Assembly: GCA_024449915.1 (NCBI GenBank)
Contig: JAMZAV010005004.1
Span: 62,001-126,000 of the forward strand
Direction of reading: 5' to 3'
DNA: 64,000 nt
Source: Sweltsa coloradensis
Lineage: Eukaryota > Arthropoda > Insecta > Plecoptera > Chloroperlidae
This document shows positions 21,086 to 32,394 of this stretch, piece by piece. A program made the translations under genes and the position numbers. Below the pieces are notes generated by a model that did not search any database, was not told the origin of the DNA, and saw only the letters and a program-made list of their open reading frames with translations. Numbering within the stretch: the first letter of the stretch is position 1; every line of letters starts with the position of its first letter.

Positions 21086-22285
21086 AATCAATCATTTGAG
21101 TTAACACAGAAATTTGATTCGTCGTTATCTATCAACATCATTGATTGTAAAATTATACGGTTTCTTACCTAAACACTGCATACATAATAATAAAAATAGT
21201 TAATGCCAAAATAAAAAGACTGTTTTAATATTAAAGTGACTATACACGTTCTAAGGCTAGAAAAAAGCTATCCATACCTTTTCACTGGAATAACGTCTTG
21301 CAGTGTTGTTGTTTTTTAGTTATTATTAGTTTGAAGATTGTTGTTATTAGGTTTATTTTATGTCTTGACTTAATGTCGTTTGTCGTTGCCTTCATTTGAT
21401 ATACACGAATCGTCGAATCGATTCTATAATAGACCTATAGCACTCACAGTTTCTATAGTCAAAACAGTTCAACAGTGTTACAGTGAGTGAAATGTAGGAC
21501 GTAGGGGGGGGGGGGGAACTCCGGGGGGGTCAAGCCAGGCATGGGTGTCATTTGCTAACTTAGCTTGTTGGGTGATTCTTAGGATTTTAACTTCAGTCGG
21601 GCTGGCAAACAAAAAGGAAGGTTTTAGTTAACATTTTCTAGAAAGATTCAGTAAGAGACGTGATTTGCGAGACTAGACTAGCCATCTGATTTTAGACTAT
21701 AATAACCAATATATTTTGAGTGCAGTGTTTTCACTCCCAAGCAGACTGTCGACCGATTTCAGTCAGGTAATCAATCTTCAATGCAATATTAGTTTTAAAA
21801 TGTTACCCTTATTCATAATTAGAATTCGCCTGAAAACGTGTTTTAGGCCACCTATCAAGGTCACATTTAAAAAAAATCTCGCCTATGGCGAAAGAACCTC
21901 CGGCGGCTGGGGCTTTGCCCCAGGCCCCGGTTTGCCCACCCGACCACGTAGTCAACTTTACTGTGACCCCCCCACTAAAAAAAAAGTTCCTACGCAACTG
22001 ATGTATTAACGGTATTTTCTGTCTTAGGTGCACCCAAGCCACGGATGCTGCTACATACCATTCTATGGAAAGGAGCATAGTTATAAGCACTATGAAGTAT
22101 TGCTGGAATGTTAACAAACTTTGTAGTTCTTGAAATAGCCATGTTGTGTGAATTAAGCATGGAATTTTGAGTATTTGTTATCTCTGTCAGCTTGCTTAAA
22201 TAAAATAATCCAAATTGCAAAGCAAATTCATATTTTCTCATGTTGTACTTATTCAGTCTCGTGTTCCATTTTATTAAAACCCTGT
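21086..22285. other. Non-coding, with a G14 run
   Basis: No gene is recognised. A run of 14 G lies at about 21505-21518 followed by GGGGGGG near 21524. A GC-rich segment at 21890-21960 (GGGGCTTTGCCCCAGGCCCC) is a perfect small palindrome but is otherwise unassigned. Confidence 0.4.
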
Positions 22286-22497
22286 GCACATACTTTCCTA
22301 AGGTTTTAGGTTTAAGGTTTATGGTTTATGGTCTAAGAAATGTTTTTCTATAACGTTTCTAGTACGCGCGCTACCATTGGCCGGATTTATGAGAGCTCGC
22401 TTCTCATTGGCTGGGTTTAGTGTTCAGTGTCTAAGGGCTAGCGAGATGAAATATTTTTATTTTGTTAAACCTTAAACCTTAAATCTTAGGAAATCAT
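22286..22497. mobile_element. Small palindromic-ended MITE
   Basis: TTTCCTAAGGTTTTAGGTTT at the left is mirrored by AAACCTTAAATCTTAGGAAA at the right, with further TTTAAGG/CCTTAAA repeats inside. The interior has two (C)ATTGGC(C/T)GG motifs and no coding frame. Confidence 0.6.
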
Positions 22498-22539
22498 GTG
22501 AACACGATAACGCTTTGGGCATGTTTCAACTTCGTGATG

Positions 22540-22822
22540 ACCAGATGACAGAAAGATGTTCACACAGTGAAATATAATATAAGTGTTTTTAAACGAAGCC
22601 CAAAAATTAAATGGGAAAGATTTTACAAAAAGTTTCCGACTGATATTAAAGTCTTTTTTTATGGAATATCTATTGGATAGTGCATTCTATATGTGTGATT
22701 TTTTGGACTGAAAATTAATGATTGTGATAACCATAAATTTAATGTATTTTTTTGTAAAATGACGAAATCGGTAATATATTTTATGATGTATGTGAATAAT
22801 ACATGAAATGAAATGAAATAAA
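22540..22822 (+). mobile_element. LINE A family 3' end, plus strand
   Basis: GACAGAAAGATGTTCACACAG, CGACTGATATTAA and ATGAAATGAAATGAAATAAA match the 3' region of LINE A at 8890-9220 in the opposite orientation. It is a 5'-truncated insertion. Confidence 0.8.
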
Positions 22823-23070
22823 ACAACTCAATCCATCAACTTCAACTGATTATGTTTGAAAACTAGATCAATAAATTACTACTTTTATTGTAGAATTTTG
22901 TTAATTTTAAGATAAGTTCAAGTTAAACTTACACCTTGACGTTGCACCAGTCACAGAACTTCTGATCATAACTGCTGCTTGGAAACATCGTTTAGTTATG
23001 TAACCATGGACTTAGAATAGTAACTGGCCATGATGTAACCATGGACTTAGAATAGTAACTGGCCATGATG
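22823..23070. other. Non-coding with 34-bp duplication
   Basis: ATGTAACCATGGACTTAGAA followed by TAGTAACTGGCC occurs twice in tandem at 22998-23065. Otherwise unassigned. Confidence 0.6.
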
Positions 23071-23240
23071 TAACCCAACGAAATTCATCGGGACCTGCCC
23101 GACAACGACCATGACAACACGAACGAAGACAAAGACGATGACGACCACGACGTGACAATCCAACAGCACAGTTGGTTCTATCATGGGATTTTCCACCCCA
23201 TATCCCCTATGGGCTAGAGTAGCGAATTGTGACTTAACTA
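23071..23240 (+). repeat. SINE S1, copy b (partial)
   Basis: Contains GACAACGACCATGACAACAC, GACGACCACGACGTGACAA and the end GGGCTAGAGTAGCG. Head and terminal tail are missing. Confidence 0.65.
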
Positions 23241-23425
23241 AAAGTAGCATATAGAATTAAAGGGGGGGGGGGGGCAGAGTCCTCACTCAATTCGATGTCG
23301 TCTTTGTTCGTTTCGTCGTCGTCGGGGAGGTCTTTCTTTTTGGATATAACGTGATGGGAAGAGGACAGATTAAATTAAAACATATATTTTTTTATTATTA
23401 ATTAATTTAACCATACACAAGGCAA

Positions 23426-23463
23426 GGTGGTGACGTTTTTATGTGATCAAACTCAAAACCACC
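23426..23463 (-). promoter_or_regulatory. Stem-loop block downstream of pseudoprotease stop
   Basis: On the minus strand GGTGGT and ACCACC bracket TTTGAGTTTGATCACAT and a following AAAAACGTC, giving a 6-bp stem. The same layout follows the paralogue at 43025-43062, and GAAGTATTGT lies beside both. An AATAAA lies about 30 bp further on (about 23391-23396). Conservation between the paralogues suggests a 3' UTR element, although a shared repeat is also possible. Confidence 0.5.
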
Positions 23464-23677
23464 ACACATATTGTACTTAAAGAAGTATTGTTTAGATTCT
23501 AAAAAGTCTTGAACCATTCCTCAATATTGGTCTTTCTTTTTTATTCCCCTTTTCAGAGAATTGAGAATGCGATTAAAAAGTTTATTGACTTTAATTGATC
23601 AAATTATTTTACATTTTCACGTTATGCTGGAGAAATTTGTATGTGATCAAACCGAAAGTAACCTATGCGTCAAATGC

Positions 23678-26600
23678 TTATTTTGTCATTTCCTGGAAGA
23701 CATTTGAACTTAAGTTTGTAGTGCTTTTGATCCATTCTCTAATGGGTTCAGTGGATGTATAATTCATCCAGAATTTTCTTATAGTTCCACACCTGACTCG
23801 GTCTTCGCCCCCGTCCCCCGACCATATGCCCACTGTGACATAGGGAATTGTGGGTCCGACACCGTTGTGGCGCCCACCAGGACACACTATCGGTCCCCCC
23901 TGGTCCCCCTCGCACGGCATGTTCGACCCGTTTACCAAGTTGTAGGCACAAATACGGTCTCTACTTTCTACAATTGAACCTTTTGCCCGACAACAATATA
24001 TGTCTCCTCTGGCAAGGGTCAAGTTTATATAATATTGCCGATAATCCCAAGTTATTTCTCCACTTTGGTCTTCGCGTTGCATGCCATAACCCACCGCCAT
24101 GCAGCCTTCCGTCAGATCGGCCGGCATACTGGACTTGAGTAGATAGGTGTATCCATCCTGGCCTGTATACGGTTCATGCCAGGGCTTCATCTTGAGAAGA
24201 GCGACGCCGAGATCCGTTACTATTTTCACATTTGGATCGCTACACTCACTAACATATGTTACCGAATTCTCAGGTGCAAAATAATTCTCAACATCGTGCA
24301 ATCGGCAAAGCGAGAATGGGTCAGTCCCGTGAGTGCAATCCCAAGTTACATATAAGTCTTCGGATGTGATGTTTTTCACGAACCTGTAACATAAAGCCGT
24401 GAAGTTTGTGGACAAGAACACTTCGTAAACAATGTAACTCAAAACACAGCCGACGACATAATATATATATTTCTTAACCTTTTTCCAACATAAGTCGGGT
24501 CAGGGGGTGGCTAACCACCAGATTTTCTAGGGCACACAAAGTTTATTAACACCGGCCGACGACATAATGTGTATAATGTATATTATGAATGATAAATATA
24601 ATTAATTTGGATTTATATCACGTATTTATTTGATAGCCAAATGACTCTCTACGTTTCGACAAATAACATTTGCCATTATTAAGCTGATATAATATGAAGA
24701 CCCCCTGTCAAGAATGACAGTTATGTCAGCTGTAGACCCACCATGCAAAGCATGTTTTGTAGACGGAAGATCATTTGGTTGCCAGGTGCAAATCGTGCAT
24801 ACAGACTTTAGAAATATAAATAACGCCAGAGAACTACAGAAAACAGCAGTACTTGGCACTACACGACTTTTGAGAAGTGTCTTTAAATGTATATGCAAAA
24901 TACTTTCCCATATAGTTTTCACACTATTAGGCTACTAATCTTATTAACATTATAATGTTTAATGTTTTTTTGTAGGAGTAGGTTATGTTAATTTGTCTTC
25001 TTGTCTAGGCCCATGGTAGAAAAAGGTCCAGAGCAGGGCTCTGCTAATCGTAAAAGGCGACGAAAGAGGAAAAGTCCATCTAGTAAACATAAGCTGGGTT
25101 AATAGGAGAGTATATTACTCCCCTAAACTAGAGACGAGCTCTGGCAGTCGTCGTCACGGAAACGATCCCTTCTTTTGACGACCTCCTTGACGACGTAGAC
25201 AATGACAAAACCAAAGTTCACAAAGACAACGACGACCATGACGTAGACCTCCCCTCTCACCCCCACCCCTTTCCACCCCCTACCAGTGGCTAATAATTAG
25301 CCACTGATAATTTACACTGAATTATTCAGACCAGCATTGGAATTTCCTTCCCTTTTCCCTAGACAAGAGTGTCGCATTATGACCTAACGGTTGACCCGCC
25401 CTTGATAAAAAAAGAATTACAACAAATGTTGATTAGTCAGGCAGCATCTTACAGGTGACGATCAACTTTCTTTGGTGCAAGTTTCAAGTTTCAATTTATT
25501 CATTCGATTGATACATGGTAACAGATATAACCTCTCTAGGAAGAGAAGGAATGAATAATCCTTAATAGTTATTATGTTCATGAACATGATTCACATGATA
25601 ATGATGGAAAATACAAATACTAAAAAGTAAAAGTGGAATTTGAAAATAAGCGAGTTACTAATGATAATGATATATATTTTTTTACAATAGTATAACTGGA
25701 GAAGAGAATTGTAGGATGAGGTTATTTACATTGGTACATACAGATGAAAGTAAGAGACATAATGATATGGAGGTATATAACTAAAAAATAGTGACCATAT
25801 GTTACATTGTAAATTGACTTTGAAGCAGGTGATATAGGCCTATCATTGCTGACTTTAGCTAGAATAATTGTTTATTATTTACATGGAGAGGTAGTCACTA
25901 ACCGAGTAGAAGCTGTTGAGCTTGTTGTAGAGGGTGGTGGCTAGGTATTCGGGGCCTAGTGCAAAAAGGCGTAGGTGGTGGGGCGGCCTATGTATGTGAA
26001 GGATGGCTCTTGTGTTGTGGCAGTGCACAGACGCATTGAGAAGGAAGAGGTTACTATTTGTGCGAACAAAGAGTGCAGCAGACTGGATGAATGTGCATGC
26101 TAGAGTTAGAATTCCTAATTCCTTAAAGAACTCCCTACAGGAGTGTTTTCTGAAGACACCCGCAATAATGCGTATCGCTCTCATTTGGAGGATGAATATT
26201 CTATTAGCTTGGGGGGAGGCTCCCCAAAATAGAGCAGGCCATAGGATAAGTGAGAGTGGATGTGGGCAAAGTAGACTTGCAATAAGATATGGGGGTGAAC
26301 AATTTGTTTGAACTTACGGATAGAGAAGCACCCAGATAGAATGTTGTTGGCAACATGGTTACCATGGATAGAGCAGTCGAGTTTTTCGGTCAATGCAAGG
26401 CCAAGGACTTTTATGCTGGGTGCGCGGGGGATACTCTAGATGAACCAGGGGACTAGCTAGTGGGATCTTATTGGGGGTGTGAAAGTATAAGTATACCGTT
26501 TTAGAGCGCGAGATGGAGAGTTGATTGTCGCGGCTGTATGATGACATTTTGGCCACTTGGCTGTTGATTAGGGGAGCAAGTGCCTGAGAGGGATGGTGTT

Positions 26601-28738
26601 TAGGTAGGGTCAGCAGATGGCTGGAGTCATCCGCATATTGTGTGAGAATACCCTTATCCAGAAAGGTGGCCTGGTCATTAACATATATGGTGTAGGCTAG
26701 GGGCCCGAGTATGGAACCCTGGGGAACTCCACAGACTATGGACAGAGATTTAGAGCGGGTTTTGGTGACGGATAGACCATTGGCTGTCTCGATTTCAACT
26801 ACTTGAGAGCGGCCGGAGAGAAAAGAGGGAAATCCAATCTAAAGCGATCCCTCGGATGCCATAGGTATTTAGCTTTCCTAGGAGAATTTTGTGATCTATC
26901 GTATCAAAAGCCTTTGTCAAGTCGTAGAACACTCCTACCACATGGTCACCTATGTCCAAAGCAGAGTAGAGAGGGGAAAGAAAACTGAAAATTGCGCTTG
27001 TGGTGGATTTGTTTTTCAAGAAACCATGCTGAGTAGGGGAGAGAATGTTGTGATATATTAGAAATGATGATAGACGATCAAGCATGATGTATTCATATAT
27101 TTTGGAAAAAGAGGAGAGCAGAGAGATGGGTCGATAGTTAGTCATCTAAGATTTTTTGCCTTTGTGTTTGTAGATGAAGATTATTTTTGCTGTCTTCAGT
27201 TTGGAGGGGAAAATCACGTCGGAAAAGGATTGATTTATGATGTAGGCTGATGGGCCGGATATAAAGTCCACTTTTATTTGAAAATAAGAGAGCCTGGCAC
27301 CTCGTCAAGTCCATATGAGTGTTTGGAACTAAGTTTCCTAATTACAGTAGCTACTTCGATGGGAGTGGTTGGGTGGATGAAGATAGTTGGGGGGGGGGGG
27401 TTTTGGAGGAGGAGGAGTGTTAATTGATGCATTGGGCTTACCAGCAGGGTTGCACGAGTTGATGAAGAAGTCGTTAAAGAGATGACATTGAGATGATGCG
27501 TCAGATATAACTTTACCATTAGCGATCAGAGAGTGCATTTGGGTTGCGGGGCATTGGTCTGTGATTAAATCATGGGCCAAATAGCTTTTGAGGTGATAGA
27601 TTCTGAGATTAAGTAGTCTTTATATGCTTGCTCTAGCAAAAGAATGCAGATGCTTGGTAGTAGTAGGGGTAGAATGAATGCGCGGTAAAAGGAAATCGCC
27701 TTTTTGTATGAAAGAGGAATATCTTTTACCAACGCAAGCAAAAATTATCTGTGCTAGATCACAGAGTTCCTCCGTGTGCAAGATCCACGCTGAGCTAGCG
27801 TGAATAGAATTGACAAAGTTGTTTTGTTGGGAAAACAATTTCGAGACACTTGCATTCTTTCTTTGGGACCAGTATAGTAGAGTTTAGCTTGGCAAATGGT
27901 TCTAGCATGAGACTTAATATTATTATAAGAATGTAATTCATCTGTCATCTATTGAAAGACGAGTTACACAAAGATCAAAATAATCATTTAACCAACCTGT
28001 CAGTTTTGTGCACCAATTTGTACAGGTAGTGACATGGCAGACAGCGAGCAGAAGTTAGGACCCACGAGGGGTGAAGTAATACACCAGTACAATTTCCCTG
28101 GCGCCGATGAGGTTCGCTGTCTGGATTGAGCGTATCCAGAGAATACTCCAAATATGAGATGCTCACGACAAATTTGAAAAAATGTTTTGAAACTTCACCG
28201 TGGATCCTTGTGCTGAATCCTGATCCGTCATTTTGTCCTGATTTGTGGAACAAAAACAAATTTGTCGTTAATAGTAACTTGGCCACCTCTCTGTTGAAAA
28301 ACATGGTTAACTCATATTTAGTACATATCGTAAACAAAAAAGTATGTAGGTGTGTATATTTCTCTCCGAATCTAGAGGCGAGCTCTGGCGGTCTTGCGTC
28401 AGGGACACCTCCCTCTACCCATTGCGACCTCACCGACGACAATAAAAATGACGACCGCGACGTGAGAACACCCCCTTTCCTTCCCCTTATTACCCGTGGC
28501 TGGTTCTGACCAGCATGTGACTCGCCTCCCCACATCCCCTAGGCTAGAGTGGTGCATTGTGACCTAACGATTGACGCGCCCAAATAAACTAAAAATGTGT
28601 CTGTAAAATAAATGTGTAACACAGATTTTCGGCGCTTCCCTCACCTGCTTCCTCCGAGCCAGATGTTGCAGCGTTGCCCCCAACCAAGAACTGACCCAGG
28701 ATAGCCAGGACGACCAGGGTCAACATCCTTGGTATCAT
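23678..28738 (-). CDS. Secreted S1-family serine protease homologue, catalytically dead (3 exons)
   Basis: Exons: 28738-28645, 28237-27997 and 24383-23678, joined in phases 1 and 2. The total is 1041 bp, 346 aa. Residues 1-23 form a signal peptide (MIPRMLTLVVLAILG). An alternative ATG is at 28726, and an acceptor-like TTATTACAG just upstream suggests a 5' UTR intron. The activation-type site is STR|IHGE (residue 42/43). WVLTSARCLPC puts Arg96 at the catalytic His position, TDLGVALLK puts Gly171 at Asp, and CEGDQGGPIVC puts Gln273 at Ser. All three triad positions are lost, but the frame is open and the splice sites are good. That fits a pseudoprotease (serine protease homologue) acting as a binding or regulatory partner rather than a decayed gene. 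It is paralogous to 43096-47815. Intron 2 carries an S1 SINE and LINE B. AATAAA lies at 23581-23586. Confidence 0.88.
25012..25435 (+). repeat. SINE S1, copy c (nearly full length)
   Basis: Shows the 5' module TCTGCTAATCGTAAAAGGCG, then GAGAGTATATTACTCCCC, GAGCTCTGGCAGTCGTCGTC, the GACGACCATGACG block and a tail with GTCGCATTATGACCTAACGG. It sits in intron 2 of the pseudoprotease gene, antisense to it. Confidence 0.8.
25483..27993 (-). mobile_element. LINE B in intron 2 of the pseudoprotease gene
   Basis: 5'-truncated non-LTR element on the gene's coding strand. Order: linker (about 27950-27300), RT with NYRPISLLSSFSKIYEYI (27140), FYDLTKAFDTIDHKIL (about 26930), CGVPQGSILGP (about 26720) and QYADD (about 26635), then a C-terminal domain (26184-25879) and a 3' UTR ending in GAAACTTGAAACTTG at about 25495-25480. 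Its 5' end lies within a few to about 40 bp of the exon 2 splice donor. Confidence 0.85.
25879..27948 (-). pseudogene. LINE B reverse transcriptase ORF, broken
   Basis: Readable blocks include an RT palm (27145-26795) and a C-terminal piece with RIIAGVFRKHSC and NARHNTR-like spacing (26184-25879). At least four frame changes or stops separate them. The polymerase motif YADD is intact. A dead copy. Confidence 0.8.
28362..28590 (+). repeat. SINE S1, copy d
   Basis: CTAGAGGCGAGCTCTGGCGG, ACGACCGCGACGTGAGAAC, GGCTGGTTCTGACCAGCATG and CTAGAGTGGTGCATTGTGAC in order. It lies in intron 1 of the pseudoprotease gene, antisense to it. Confidence 0.8.
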
Positions 28739-28771
28739 CAGAAAGTCCTGTAATAAATAAGTACCACGCGT

Positions 28772-28845
28772 ATGAGGCCCTAGGCTACAGTGGCGCATTA
28801 ATACCTAACGGTTGACGCTCCCTTAAACAAAATAAACTCTAAACT
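28772..28845 (+). repeat. SINE S1 tail, copy e
   Basis: GGCTACAGTGGCGCATTAAT, ACCTAACGGTTGACGC, then AAACAAAATAAACT. Just upstream of the pseudoprotease signal exon. Confidence 0.65.
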
Positions 28846-28959
28846 CTCATTCACCTACGTTCGATAAACCACATCTTTAATAATGAACAAAACAGTTCAG
28901 CAATTATTTTCTATTGCCTTCTTGCTAGTTTTCATTTTCCCATCTCACAGTTTGACATA

Positions 28960-29165
28960 GCTTATTAGACGAGGGAGCGCAGGGACTGAGTGTTACCATT
29001 CAACACAAACTCACTCTGTATCTCTATGAGTGAGTGAGTGAGTGAGTGAGTGAGTGAGTGAGTGAGTGAGTGAGTGAGAGTGGTGAGTGAGTGAGTGAGT
29101 GATGTGAGTGAGTGAGTGTGAGTGAGTGAGTGAGTGAGTGTGTGTGTGAGTGAGTGAGTGAGTTC
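28960..29165. repeat. (GAGT)n minisatellite beside a family A2 motif
   Basis: About 130 bp of TGAGTGAG repeats (29027-29163) with a few G, T and GT variants. Preceded by TTAGACGAGGGAGCG, an A2-type motif. Open frames here are repeat artefacts. Confidence 0.9.
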
Positions 29166-29409
29166 GCTCCAGAACTGCAGAACCGCTGACCAGATTGCGC
29201 TGAAATTTTCAAACACACTTCTGTGACCGGTATTTAGGCTGATATTTTCAGTAAAATCCGTTACGATTTACCAAAAGAAAAAAAATCCGTCAAATTTGAA
29301 CCAGCGATGTCAACTGTTTACATTTTCTGCATTAAATTATCATGGTTGTGGCTACAGCCTGGGTAACAAACAATTCTAAAAAATTAGCTATCATACTATG
29401 AAAACGTGA
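29166..29409. other. Non-coding, nothing recognised
   Basis: Short stretch between the GAGT array and the next TIR element. Confidence 0.3.
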
Positions 29410-29600
29410 AGTTGGTGCAGGACGAGTGAGCGAGCCATGTGTTGAGTACCCGGGTAACGTGCGTGGTCGTGGTACGTGAAGGAAATATCCATAGATCCAG
29501 CCTCAGCTAGGGGAAGGAAAGGGAATGTTCCCGGCTATACTCAACACATGGCTAGCTCACTCGTCTTATATCAATTTTGTTGTTTTCCTAGTAACATACC
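29410..29600. mobile_element. Small TIR element (family A2), second copy
   Basis: GACGAGTGAGCGAGCCATGTG and GTACCCGGGTAAC on the left are mirrored by GTTCCCGGCTATACTCAACAC, GCTCACTCGTCT and TTTTCCTAGTAAC on the right. About 190 bp, without coding capacity. Confidence 0.6.
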
Positions 29601-29629
29601 TTTTCGTTAAACCTTCAAAGCTGTCTTGT

Positions 29630-29935
29630 GCAGGCGTTGAGTATGAGTGACTGTAGCGTGACACCTTCAGGTAGGTCTTATGTTCACGCATCTGTAGCAT
29701 AATGCTGCACGACTGTGTGTTTGCATTGATATCGTAGAAACAATCACAGCATATTTTTTAGTTTTTGATAGATTGCATAGTAAATAGATTAAATGGCAGT
29801 TAATAAGTTTATGTGCACAGTTTATTGGAGTTGATATGTATATTGATCGTGCTGACAGAACAGCAATAAACCAGGGATTAAATCCCTGCACAAACATAGT
29901 TAAATTTTCAAACATTATCATTCTTTACAAGGACC
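29630..29935. repeat. Direct repeat family G, copy 1
   Basis: GTGACTGTAGCGTG, GTTCACGCATCTGTAGC and the minus-strand GFNPWFIAVLSAR segment match 50770-51125 (GFSPGFMAALSAR). Conservation is as clear in translation as in DNA, so the block may derive from a coding element. No domain is recognised. Confidence 0.55.
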
Positions 29936-30179
29936 TACCCCTGTAACCCCGTCTGGGTTTTTTAAATATTTTTTTTCCCCGGAAGGCAATCAGATTTTTT
30001 CCCCCAATGTCATCATTAATACCTGTCGATAGAGTCCATGTTACATGAAATGTTGTTGGCCTAAAAAGAATTTACTTATTCCCCTATGGCAAATGCCCCG
30101 TCTGGGCCCGGGGTAGAATAGTGTATTTGCAACGTATTTTATAGTTCAACTAGTAAGAATTTCACCAATTTTTCACCAA
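29936..30179. other. Non-coding; CCGTCTGGGCCCGGGGTAG motif
   Basis: The motif at about 30100 recurs at 52917 immediately upstream of S1 copy m, and in a diverged form near 48605. It may be part of the S1 5' flank or head. Confidence 0.4.
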
Positions 30180-30710
30180 AATCTAGTACGAAAAAATTTA
30201 AGGGGTATTCACTAGTCACCCACTAAACTAAAAAAATGTATTTCATTCTGGCTAACTAGTTATGAATTTAGAAATTAACAGCAAAATTATTAGGTCCACC
30301 ATGACCCAAATGAAAAATTGACAAACTTGGTATTTTTCGAGCTAGGTCCCACCGGCAAAAATCGTCCATAAAAATTAACATGGGGACGATCTTTTTGGCC
30401 CGTGACCTTGGAGGATTATGATTTAAAAAATGGCCATTATTGATGTACTTCACAGCCTTTTCTGTAAATTCTCTATATTTTGTTTTGTAATTTGGGCAAG
30501 TAATTCTGCCAAAATATGCTGATAACCAAGGAGGGTTTTATTTTGGAATGCATATTTTTGCGTGTTTGAGAGTATACTGTTGTGCACAGTTTCAAGATAC
30601 GATGTTATAAAGGGCCGTTTTAGTTTTGTACGATGCTCTTGTATCTATGTGGAACCAAAAATAAGCAGGTTAAATCCGACCTAAAAAATTTCCCCAAAAA
30701 ACCCAACGTT
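30180..30710 (+). repeat. Inverted repeat family H, copy 1
   Basis: TTCGAGCTAGGTCCCACCGG, ACATGGGGACGATCTTTTTG and AAATATGCTGATAACCAAGG match 47990-48510 in reverse orientation. The two copies are about 17.5 kb apart. Non-coding. Confidence 0.75.
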
Positions 30711-31734
30711 TAAAATCTTGGATTAAAAAAGTAGGAAAATTAGTGAATCCAGTTACGAGAAAAAATTTTTGTTTAACGATTTTTAGTGAGCATTATTACT
30801 ATAGATTGGAGGGAAATTTTGTTTGAGGTAATAGCGTTTTTTAAAAAATTCGAGTAGTCAATTTTGATACAATTTTGTAATTAATGTTAATTTTTTATTA
30901 ATTTTATTCTGGGGAAAAGTTGTTAAAAGAGCTATAGTGAAAAAACTGACTTACCTTTTTTAACGGTGTACCAAAAAAAAATTTTCACCAGAAAACTTGT
31001 CTATCCAAAAAAAAAACTGTAAAAAAGTCGTTTTATATAAAAAAATGGCTTATCCACGCCCATTCACTTTCAAATTTAAAAAATCGGCCTTTTTGTTGAG
31101 GGTTTTTCCGGGGTTTTTCGCACGTCCATCCCACGATTGCTATAATTCCCTTTAAAAAAAATATGATTTTTGGTTGGTTTTCGCTCACTCTCGGCGTCGG
31201 GACCTCAGGGTTGGTTTGGGTCGCTTGATTTACTGCCCCCACTAAAAATTAGTTAAAAAACGATGGTAGATTTTAAAAATCAATTATTTATTTAAAAGTA
31301 TCTACGACCCAATCCTGTAGAAATTTTTTTGGACCGTGTAAAATTTTTTATTTTACTTTTAAGGCATTGTACCCCCTTTGGGCCGATAATTTGTAAGTCG
31401 AAGAAAATGTCTGAAAGTTTGCTAAATGAAAGAAGGTTTTAAAAAAAAACAGAAAAAAATTGTAAATTTTTTTTGGGCGGGACAAACCTCATTTTTGGGA
31501 AAATTATATTTAGATTTTTGGACAAAATGTAATCGGTTTTCTGGACAAGTTTCTTAACACTTTAACTTAATTTGATTATAGCTAAAATAGTTTTCTGAAA
31601 ATAACAGTTGGGTACGAATTTTTTGTAAAGGGTACAAAATTTAAAAAATCGTATTTTGTCGAGGGGCGAGAACACCATCTCGAAAAACCAAAAACTATAG
31701 TGTGTAGAGAGTGGGCCCTATCTCCTCGAAACTT
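30711..31734. other. AT-rich, homopolymer-rich, nothing recognised
   Basis: Long A/T runs and no gene. Sequence here and up to 39.5 kb shows inflated homopolymers, so small features may be obscured. Confidence 0.35.
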
Positions 31735-31945
31735 AAAATCCCCGCATCGTAAATGGGAATCTCCTTTTTCCTTTTGACGACCTTTCCCAAAAGACGATGA
31801 GACCGCGAAGTGAGAGCCCCCTATCTAACCCTCCCCGGGGGCGGGGCCCTGACCAGCAGGGATTTTACTCCCACATCCATTTGGGGAGATAGGGCATAAG
31901 CCCTAACGGTTGAGCGCCTTAATCAAAAAATAATAAACTAAATAG
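31735..31945 (+). repeat. SINE S1, copy f (indel-rich)
   Basis: TTTTGACGACCTTTCC, GACCGCGAAGTGAGAGCCCC, CCCTGACCAGCAGGG and CCCTAACGGTTGAGCGCC are S1 landmarks with many single-base changes. Confidence 0.65.
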
Positions 31946-32394
31946 CAATGCTCTTTAATTTTATATCTTCCAAAGTAAAAATTTTTGTAAGTATGTATGT
32001 TGTTTTTTTTATTTTTTATATATATTTATATTATTATTTTTATATTATTTTTAAGTAGTTTTTAAATAAAGGAAATTGTTATATATTTTTTTAGTCTGAA
32101 AAATAATTTCTATTGCGAAATTTTAAGAAAACTTTTTGTTATAAGACCCAGGAGTTTATTGTGTACAGTTGATCGAAGTGTTATTTTAAGATCTGTGACA
32201 AAACAATAAAACTTTAAACTGCAATCTCCATCTAACATTTCCAGCTCATGTCCATTTATTTCGACGCGGGCCCCTTTTCTTCGGGGGTTTCAGTTTAAAT
32301 AAGGTGTCAGGGGGGAAAGAGTTTTCCCATAATTAGGGGTCATTCAAAAGGGGGGAACTGCAATATTTGGGGTGAGCGTATAAGCGAAATAAGA
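31946..32394. other. AT-rich non-coding
   Basis: TATATTTATATTATT-type low complexity. A possible LINE tail (AAAACAATAAAACTTTAAACT) at about 32200. Confidence 0.35.

Noticed and set aside
23748..24138. Additional frames overlapping protease exon 3
   Set aside because: They are other-frame shadows of the exon. Only the 23678-24383 frame matches S1 protease structure and splice phases.
28965..29218. Reading frames with repeated SLTHSLTH residues
   Set aside because: Product of the (GAGT)n tandem repeat.
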